From contig DUNU01000016.1 in NCBI GenBank assembly GCA_012839185.1, forward strand, positions 62,001 through 126,000: a stretch of DNA of 64,000 nt. Reading direction: 5' to 3'. Shown in pieces: positions 58,176-64,000 of the stretch. Positions within the stretch are counted from its first letter, which is position 1. Every line of letters begins with the position of its first letter. Made by a program: the position numbers and the translations under genes. The DNA comes from Clostridiales bacterium. GTDB lineage: Bacteria; Bacillota; Clostridia; Oscillospirales; Acutalibacteraceae. Under the pieces are notes generated by a model. That model was given only the letters and a program-made list of their open reading frames with translations, did not search any database and was not told the DNA's origin.

Positions 58176-59894
58176 TTAATTTACTGGCAGTCCGAGTGCC
58201 ATTCGCAAAATATATCTCGCATCCGTCGTTTTAATTCTTTCATCACCGTTTATGTCGGCAAGTCTTATCTGTTCATCTGTAAGTTTAACCATATTCAAAG
58301 CGGCACGCAGCACCAAACGGGCATCGTTAACTTTTATCGCACCGTCAAGATTGACATCCCCCGTTAGGTATTGCGGATTTTCAATTTTATGTTCCGTTTC
58401 TTTCGGGAAAGTTGCAGTTTCTTCGATGTTTTGCGGTTTTGTCTGTGTATCGGCTATGCTCTCCGTGGGCAGTTTGTTTACCGTATCGGCTATTGTTTTT
58501 CCGCACACCGAGCATACTTTATCTATATACTCAAGATTCCCCTCAATACGGGATACCTTTTTATATTTATGTCCGCTTGCAGGAATTTTATCGCCCTTTA
58601 TTTCTGCACCGCAAAGTTTGCAGACATAATTTGTATAACCCTGTTTTGTACAAGTGGGAGGAATAATTTCCTTTGCTTCATATTCATGCGGACATTCGGT
58701 AATATTCTGTGCGGTGGTTGCAATTGTCGAATTTTCGGATATTTTATTTTTGCTGATAAGCTTAACATCGCCGCAGTTTGAGCATATTTCTTCAACTATT
58801 TCATAGCCGTTTTCAACTCGGGTTTGTTGCTTATAGTTATGTCCCGTTGCCTCTATCTTATCAGCCTTAAACTTTGCATTACATTTTGAACATTGATATT
58901 CCGTATAGCCCTGTTTTGTGCAGGTCGGAGCTACCTTTTTTATCTCCTTATAGTCATGTTGACACGCCGTTTCGGGAATTACTGTCGTCGTTTCAAGTGC
59001 CGTTGTTAAAACTTTTGTAGTATTAGTTTCAGTTGTCGGCTTTTGAGTTGTGGTTTCAGCAATTTCTTCATCAAGAGCTACAAATTCAAGATTTTTATCT
59101 TTCGCATATCTTTGTGCTTCGGTGTTTTTATACCCGAATATCTTTACCCCGCTGTCAAACGCATCCGGAGCAATATTTATAACCGATTTCGGAATAATAA
59201 TTTCACTTATTCCCGCACCTTTGAAAGCTGCATTCTGAATTGTTTTAAGGGATTCGGGAAGTATAATTTCTTTCAATCCTTTTGCACAACAAAATGCACC
59301 GCCGGCAATGGTTTCGGTATATTCATTTACTTCATATTTATCGGCATCAGAGGCGAGAGGGTAGGCTATCAAGGTTATTTTATCTTTTGTATAAAGCACG
59401 CCGTCCAAGGCTGCATATTTATTGTTTTCCTCATCAACCTCAAATTTTGCAATCGAAGTACAACCCGAAAACGCCTGTATTCCGATTTCTGTTACGGTTT
59501 TGGGAATTTCAAAGCCGCTTAATTCTTTGCAACCCTCAAATGCAAAATTACCGATTCTTACGAGTCTGTATTTGTTGTTTGTTACCGAAAAAGTTATACT
59601 TTCAACATTTTCAAGTCCGTAAAATGAATAATTGCCGATTTCTACCGCATTAACTAACTTAATCGAAGTATAGAATTTAGCATCATCATGGTACCACTCG
59701 GGTAAATTATCATTGAGAAAATCGGGCAAGACTACCCCCTTGCCCGATAAGTTCAATATTGTTAAAGTCCCGTCTTCTCCCTTTTTCCAAGTGTATGAAT
59801 TATCCTCACTTTGGGCGGAATATGGCAAAAAGACGGCGGTAATTGCAAGAATTAAAACAAGAATAAAAATGGTTATATTATGTTTATTTTTCAT
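58176..59894 (-). CDS. Secreted LRR (BspA-like) protein with Cys-repeat domain and dockerin
   Basis: 572 residues. A signal peptide (about 1-28, ITIFILVLILAITAVFLPYS) is followed by LRR_5 repeats (about 55-270, SGCTSIAKFEVDEENNKYA), a Thr-rich linker, two zinc-finger-like units with HDYKEI...PTCTKQGYTEYQCSKC and KIEATGHNY, a pattern frequent in Clostridia surface proteins, and a C-terminal type I dockerin (GDVNLDGAIKVNDAR, ADINGDERIKTTDAR). Probably a docked surface adhesion or binding protein, like the product at 1419. Confidence 0.92.
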   Translation of the reverse strand: MKNKHNITIFILVLILAITAVFLPYSAQSEDNSYTWKKGEDGTLTILNLSGKGVVLPDFLNDNLPEWYHDDAKFYTSIKLVNAVEIGNYSFYGLENVESITFSVTNNKYRLVRIGNFAFEGCKELSGFEIPKTVTEIGIQAFSGCTSIAKFEVDEENNKYAALDGVLYTKDKITLIAYPLASDADKYEVNEYTETIAGGAFCCAKGLKEIILPESLKTIQNAAFKGAGISEIIIPKSVINIAPDAFDSGVKIFGYKNTEAQRYAKDKNLEFVALDEEIAETTTQKPTTETNTTKVLTTALETTTVIPETACQHDYKEIKKVAPTCTKQGYTEYQCSKCNAKFKADKIEATGHNYKQQTRVENGYEIVEEICSNCGDVKLISKNKISENSTIATTAQNITECPHEYEAKEIIPPTCTKQGYTNYVCKLCGAEIKGDKIPASGHKYKKVSRIEGNLEYIDKVCSVCGKTIADTVNKLPTESIADTQTKPQNIEETATFPKETEHKIENPQYLTGDVNLDGAIKVNDARLVLRAALNMVKLTDEQIRLADINGDERIKTTDARYILRMALGLPVN

Positions 59895-59928
59895 ATTTAT
59901 TGCCGCCTTTTTGAAAATCAGTTTGTTA

Positions 59929-60591
59929 TTACAGCCATTTAAGTTTATAGAATGCCAAACAACCTAAAATTGATACTATGACACCTACAATGATAAGATT
60001 TCCTGCGGTCATTGTGCCTGCAAAAATTAAAATCAGACACATAACAGAAATAGGCAGGATGGAAATTTTCCAATGTTTGACGAAATATGAAGCTCCCAAG
60101 GCACCGAAAAGTGCAGGAAGAACGTGTCTTAACGCAGGAGCAAACACCGAATCGGAAGCAGAGATTACCGGCAAAAGAGAGCGAAGCGGGAGAACAAATA
60201 TTGCCAGAATAAGAGTGGTTACAATGGAAGAAGTAGCAATGGCAATGGTAGTAATAACTTCACCTTCATCGCTGCCGGGTTTTACTTTGGCGGTTTCCAT
60301 TGCATTAAGAGCACAGGGAAGTTTTAAGTTTGAAATATTTCCTGTTGTAAAACTCAGATACATTCCGCCCGTACCCAAGAGGGGAGTATATGCAATAATT
60401 TCGACTACGCCTGCTACCCAAAAAAGAGGAGCAACTTTCATAAGTCCCTTGAAAATGACGGAGGCGGAAGGATAAACATTGAGTCTGATGCCTATTACAG
60501 CCGGCACCAAAAGCAAAGTTACAAGAACGATTATATCCCAAATTCTGCCCAAGGTATGCATTTTGTCGTTATAAGTTCTTTCTTTTTTCAT
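59929..60591 (-). CDS. Integral membrane protein, partner of DUF5058-type protein
   Basis: 220 residues from the ATG at 60591 (MKKERTYNDKMHTLG), which overlaps the stop codon of the upstream gene (ATGA). Six or so membrane helices; conserved GTGGMYLSFTTGNISNLKLP segment. It forms a coupled pair with the next gene upstream and is likely one half of a transporter. Not recognised beyond that. Confidence 0.78.
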   Translation of the reverse strand: MKKERTYNDKMHTLGRIWDIIVLVTLLLVPAVIGIRLNVYPSASVIFKGLMKVAPLFWVAGVVEIIAYTPLLGTGGMYLSFTTGNISNLKLPCALNAMETAKVKPGSDEGEVITTIAIATSSIVTTLILAIFVLPLRSLLPVISASDSVFAPALRHVLPALFGALGASYFVKHWKISILPISVMCLILIFAGTMTAGNLIIVGVIVSILGCLAFYKLKWL

Positions 60592-61409
60592 CTCATCATA
60601 CCTCCTATGCAAGCAGTAAGCGGTCTCCATTCAAGTGAAGAAATGCTTTCGGGAAGCACTTGTGTGAGTATTATTGCTACACCCAAGGCGGCAAACATAC
60701 TTATCGGCATAGCAAAATTTTCAAGCCAACGAAGTTTGAATTTCTCGGCTATTTTGGATAATACGAGCATAAATATAACTGCCGAAACTAAAGTTGCAAC
60801 CGACATAACACCTGCACCGTCATTATTGGACTTTACAACACCATCAACGACCTTGCCTGTATCTTGACCGATTATTGCACGAGCAATGAATGTGGAAATA
60901 AGACCGATAAATGCCGCTGCGGAAAGAGAATCAACAAGTTTTGTATCGCTCTTGCCCGTAACCTTTTTCATCCCACTCTGAAGTCTTTTGAGAACAAAGG
61001 GAAGAACAACTAAAGGCATCATGCTTGCCAAAGCCATAACCCATGCAACTGCGGTAAACTCGGTATGATCGGTAATCTCGCTTGTAAGACCGCCATGTCC
61101 CAAAGCCTCAACGGCAGCGGTAGCGGCAGAGGTTTCCTGCATAAGATTGCCGATAACGGACAGACGAATCCAAGGAAGAATTATACCGAGTGACGGAGCA
61201 AGTGCAAGAATGGTTGCAACGATTGCAAGTGCGGGAGTAATTGAAAAGAGAGCGGAAGAAATAATCGTTGACTTCATTGTACTCGTTTCAATTCCGATTT
61301 TTTTACCCTGCTTATATGCCTTAACAAGAAAATGAATTGACTGCCCGAGAATTACCGCAATAACGCAAAGTCCGACAATAATCATAAAGCCGTCTTGTTT
61401 GAAATCCAT
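60588..61409 (-). CDS. DUF5058-type integral membrane protein
   Basis: 273 residues with about eight membrane helices. WIRLSVIGNLMQETSAATAA, SEITDHTEFTAVAWVM and a second repeat-like half resemble the DUF5058 family; the assignment is from memory of the pattern. Together with the 59929 gene it probably forms a two-component transporter of unknown substrate. ATG after TTAAAAGGAGCATATT. Confidence 0.75.
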   Translation of the reverse strand: MDFKQDGFMIIVGLCVIAVILGQSIHFLVKAYKQGKKIGIETSTMKSTIISSALFSITPALAIVATILALAPSLGIILPWIRLSVIGNLMQETSAATAAVEALGHGGLTSEITDHTEFTAVAWVMALASMMPLVVLPFVLKRLQSGMKKVTGKSDTKLVDSLSAAAFIGLISTFIARAIIGQDTGKVVDGVVKSNNDGAGVMSVATLVSAVIFMLVLSKIAEKFKLRWLENFAMPISMFAALGVAIILTQVLPESISSLEWRPLTACIGGMMR

Positions 61410-61425
61410 AATATGCTCCTTTTAA

Positions 61426-61899
61426 TTATTCTTCGACCGTAATTTCAGGCTTTATAATTTCGGTCTGATTTGTAAAGAAAAATGTTTCTTCGGTTGTCTT
61501 GTTATAAATATGTTTGATTGAACCGGAAAGAGCACCGAAAAGCCCGCTTTCTATAACAACATCAATCGCCGCCATATCGCAAAGAACTGCAATCTGATTT
61601 TTGTAGAATTCTTCATCTTTGTCAGCGAAGAAAGCATCATCAACCTCACCGACAACGCAACCGGTCATGTTCATATATTGAGAATACTTCTCTCCGTTTT
61701 TGACAAGAGCCTTCTGAATAATCTCGTGCATATTCTCAATCTTGCCGATCTTGGCTGCATTTTTAAGTGAACTTGTTTTCATGGTGAGTTTCAACCCGAT
61801 ACGGGCAGCTTTGATTGTAGCCTGTGCGGTAATCGCAAATTCAGGATTGATTGCTTCGGGAATAAAAGGTTCGTCGTTTTTTACATAGAAAAGTGCCAT
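61426..61899 (-). CDS. Hypothetical protein upstream of the membrane pair
   Basis: 157 residues, no membrane helix or signal peptide; helical with FIPEAINPEFAITAQATIKAARIG and LCDMAAIDVVIESGLFGALSGSI. 16 nt upstream of the DUF5058-type gene and 3 nt after the lipase-like gene, so part of one operon. Not recognised. Confidence 0.72.
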   Translation of the reverse strand: MALFYVKNDEPFIPEAINPEFAITAQATIKAARIGLKLTMKTSSLKNAAKIGKIENMHEIIQKALVKNGEKYSQYMNMTGCVVGEVDDAFFADKDEEFYKNQIAVLCDMAAIDVVIESGLFGALSGSIKHIYNKTTEETFFFTNQTEIIKPEITVEE

Positions 61900-61902
61900 A
61901 AA

Positions 61903-63420
61903 TTATCTGTCTCCCAAAAGCATATAAAATAATTTGGTAATAAATTCAGAAAGCATTCTTATGAAATTCAGGAACGTCGGGGACATCTTGAATATTTCAA
62001 ACGCTGTGAGGTTTTTGGTAACCGGAGTGAGTGTCACCGCATTGGTGTCATATAACAAATACTGCGGATATTTTTCGTTATCAATAGTAATCTGCTCATC
62101 ACTTGTCAGGAAATACTTATAAAACTCGGTAAGTGCAGCATTTCCGGTACAGTGAAGCCAATCACGTAAGAACCAAGTATTGTCAGGGAATGCACAAGTG
62201 GATGCATCAATCATATTGTCGGGGCTTAAATATGTTTTATCAGAAAGGTTATTGATATATTCACTTGAAAGCTCCTCACCCAAATCTGCACAAGTAGCAC
62301 CGAGTGAAGCATATTTCGTGTCAACTATACCGTCGGAAGTGTTCTTCCAAGCAGATACGAGGGGAGTACGCTGAACATTATATCCGCAGACAAAGTATAA
62401 CTTTACTCCGTCATTCTTTGCAACGGTAAGATTATCAACTAAATTAGCCTGAGCGATACGATAACTTGCAATCTTTTCGTAGAGGACGCTTTCTTTATCC
62501 GTCCCCATAAACTCAAGAGAATCTTCATAATATTCCTGCGGTACAAACGCCCAGATGCCGGGCATCGAACCAAATATCGGAACAAGTGCCTCATCATAAA
62601 CTCTGTCAATAAGTTTGTTTACAAAGTTGTCGCCGAGTGCAATAAGTCCGCTCCAGACTCCCGTCACCAAAAGCACGTCTGTGAGCGAATAAATTACTCC
62701 CTCAATGAAGTCGCTTTCTTCCATATAGGGCAAAGCACCCTGAGCATATCGACGAAGTGAAATCGCATTAAGTTCAAATTTACCCGTAAAAAGTTCACCG
62801 GCAACGGCAGTTCCCCAAAGCGGAGAACATTGAGTGATAATGGTTTCAACATCGTCATATCCGTATCTTTCAAGATAGCAGGAGAGAACAATACCTCCCA
62901 TGCTTGAGGCTTTAAGTTGAACCTTATCGTGACCGGTAATGCGTTTAAGTTCAACAATGCATTCATTTAACCTGTCTGCGTGAATATAGGGGTCTAAACG
63001 AAAATCATAGTTAAAATAGAACTGCGTGTCGGCATTATGACTTCTGTTTGTCGGGAAATTTAAACTCGGAGCTGTTACATTTTCAGCAGAGTCCCCGTTC
63101 TGGTCGAGAGCCAGATCACCTAAAGTTTTGTTTACAACCTTGATTAAAACGTCACCGATTTTGTCGTAATCGGATGCAGCAATTCCCAATGTCAAATCAA
63201 GTAACTCGGGCTTGATATTGGCTAAAATAAAATCCGTATCAATTTGCCAAAGGCGTTGTTCGGTGGGAAGCCCCGCATCACGATATATATCCGCACAACC
63301 AAGTGCTCCGACATAAATAACCGGACTAAAACCGCAACCACAACTATTTTCAGCAGAAGCGACAGGCATTAAGCCCATGAGCAAAACAACACATAAAAAT
63401 AGTGAAATAAGTTTTTTCAT
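61903..63420 (-). CDS. Secreted alpha/beta-hydrolase, lipase-like
   Basis: 505 residues. A signal peptide (about 1-23, KKLISLFLCVVLLMGLMPVASA) is followed by a lipase-like fold: VIYVGALGC near the N-terminus, nucleophile elbow KASSMGGIVLSCYL (Ser within A-S-S-M-G, a variant of GxSxG), CSPLWGTAV and a later DWLHCTGN where the catalytic His may lie. A hydrophobic C-terminus (FIRMLSEFITKLFYMLLG) may anchor it. ATG after AAAAGGAGAAAAAG. Confidence 0.85.
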   Translation of the reverse strand: MKKLISLFLCVVLLMGLMPVASAENSCGCGFSPVIYVGALGCADIYRDAGLPTEQRLWQIDTDFILANIKPELLDLTLGIAASDYDKIGDVLIKVVNKTLGDLALDQNGDSAENVTAPSLNFPTNRSHNADTQFYFNYDFRLDPYIHADRLNECIVELKRITGHDKVQLKASSMGGIVLSCYLERYGYDDVETIITQCSPLWGTAVAGELFTGKFELNAISLRRYAQGALPYMEESDFIEGVIYSLTDVLLVTGVWSGLIALGDNFVNKLIDRVYDEALVPIFGSMPGIWAFVPQEYYEDSLEFMGTDKESVLYEKIASYRIAQANLVDNLTVAKNDGVKLYFVCGYNVQRTPLVSAWKNTSDGIVDTKYASLGATCADLGEELSSEYINNLSDKTYLSPDNMIDASTCAFPDNTWFLRDWLHCTGNAALTEFYKYFLTSDEQITIDNEKYPQYLLYDTNAVTLTPVTKNLTAFEIFKMSPTFLNFIRMLSEFITKLFYMLLGDR

Positions 63421-63450
63421 CTTTTTCTCCTTTTCAGTTCTTTTTGGGTA

Positions 63451-63479
63451 ATTATATCATATAATATGTGATAATTCAA
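63451..63479 (-). promoter_or_regulatory. Promoter of the lipase operon
   Basis: TTGAAT (63474-63479), 17 bp, TATAAT (63451-63456) on the minus strand. Confidence 0.8.
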
Positions 63480-63487
63480 GTATTATC

Positions 63488-63516
63488 TTGACAAAATATA
63501 ATTTTTTTGATAAAAT
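63488..63516 (+). promoter_or_regulatory. Promoter of rarA
   Basis: TTGACA (63488-63493), 17 bp, TAAAAT (63511-63516). The start codon of rarA follows about 100 bp later. Confidence 0.7.
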
Positions 63517-63614
63517 ATCTATAAATAACAATATTCATTCATTCTCTACACGAAATGCCAAATTATCATTTTTTATCTTTCTTGTTTGGTTACAATAAAC
63601 TTTTGGAGTAAATT

Positions 63615-64000
63615 ATGCTCAACCCCTTAGCCGACAGAATGAGACCGAAAACGCTTGATGAGATAGTCGGTCAGGAACATCTGGTCGGGAAAAACAAACC
63701 AATTCGAAATCTTTTGGAGAGAGGAGAAAATCTCCCTAATTTGATTTTTTATGGTCCGTCGGGTACGGGAAAGACGACTGTTGCGAATATTATCGCCGCC
63801 CAAACGGACAGAACATTGGTTAAGTTAAACGGCACCTTATGTTCAACCGCAGACATAAAAGAGGCTATATCAAAAATCGGCACAATGACGGCAAGAAACG
63901 GTATTTTAATGTACCTTGATGAGATTCAGTATCTCAATAAAAAACAACAACAAACCCTGCTTCAATACATCGAAACGGGGGATATTATTCTTATCGCATC
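63615..64000 (+). CDS. rarA: Replication-associated recombination protein A, 5' part
   Basis: ATG at 63615 after TTTTGGAGTAAATT; the frame stays open to the window edge (about 128 codons). NPLADRMRPKTLDEIVGQEHLVG, Walker A GPSGTGKTT and the Walker B region MYLDEIQYLNKKQQQ identify the RarA/MgsA AAA+ ATPase that acts at stalled replication forks. The C-terminal part lies outside the window. Confidence 0.92.
   Translation, partial: MLNPLADRMRPKTLDEIVGQEHLVGKNKPIRNLLERGENLPNLIFYGPSGTGKTTVANIIAAQTDRTLVKLNGTLCSTADIKEAISKIGTMTARNGILMYLDEIQYLNKKQQQTLLQYIETGDIILIA

Overview
The window looks like a chromosomal segment of a low-GC, strictly anaerobic Gram-positive bacterium, most likely a Clostridia member of the Oscillospirales/Ruminococcaceae type. 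The evidence is the Firmicutes gene order rplS-lepB-lepB-ylqF-rnhB-yraN, AGGAGG-type ribosome binding sites, near-consensus SigA promoters with 17-bp spacers, a CIRCE element, dockerin-bearing secreted proteins, BspA-like leucine-rich repeat proteins, and anaerobe-type oxygen detoxification (superoxide reductase, rubrerythrin, rubredoxins).

Layout. 1-6.7 kb: two families of tandemly duplicated small membrane proteins around a secreted LRR-dockerin protein. 6.8-10.1 kb: a ferrous iron uptake operon (feoA, feoB, a Cys-rich FeoB partner, a winged-helix regulator) with a repeated GTTAG-N6-CTAAC operator. 10.1-12.4 kb: a membrane MerR regulator, a beta carbonic anhydrase and a CIRCE-controlled small heat shock protein. 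12.5-21.3 kb: a redox island of thioredoxin, thioredoxin reductase, CcdA/TlpA, superoxide reductase, rubredoxin/rubrerythrin fusions, CoA-disulfide reductase and three rhodaneses. Its Crp/Fnr-type regulator is encoded inside it, and three GTGAT-N3-ATCAC sites sit at the same place in three of its promoters. 21.2-21.9 kb: a non-coding region with a duplicated module carrying two different 22-bp tandem repeat arrays. 22.0-26.0 kb: tRNA-Ala and the rplS operon. 26.1-28.8 kb: an unassigned two-gene cassette on the opposite strand. 29-32 kb: metallophosphatase, TIM-barrel isomerase, a histidine-phosphatase-fold protein lacking both catalytic histidines, and tRNA-Leu. 32.2-35.5 kb: seven tiny amphipathic peptide genes in two transcription units, preceded by a holin-like gene and a Y-family DNA polymerase. 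35.7-50 kb: murA, three phosphoesterases, gyrA, a dockerin/beta-lactamase-fold protein, an MBOAT/SGNH acetylation pair, a degenerate P-type ATPase-like protein and an rRNA methyltransferase. 50-64 kb: metabolic enzymes, a CBS protein, rpsT, tgt, a second LRR-dockerin protein, a DUF5058-type membrane pair, a secreted lipase-like protein and the start of rarA.

The most notable unexplained system is the peptide cluster at 32.2-33.6 kb. It has seven ORFs of 30-46 codons, most with a near-identical AGAGGTG ribosome binding site. All encode short helical amphipathic peptides without a leader, resembling phenol-soluble modulins or leaderless bacteriocins. They are arranged as a 4+3 gene pair of operons whose promoters share a TTGCAACAAT element exactly 41 bp upstream of a TTGCAA -35 box. 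The ORFs are too short for ordinary gene callers. Statements about function are inferences from motifs and context; no database search was possible.
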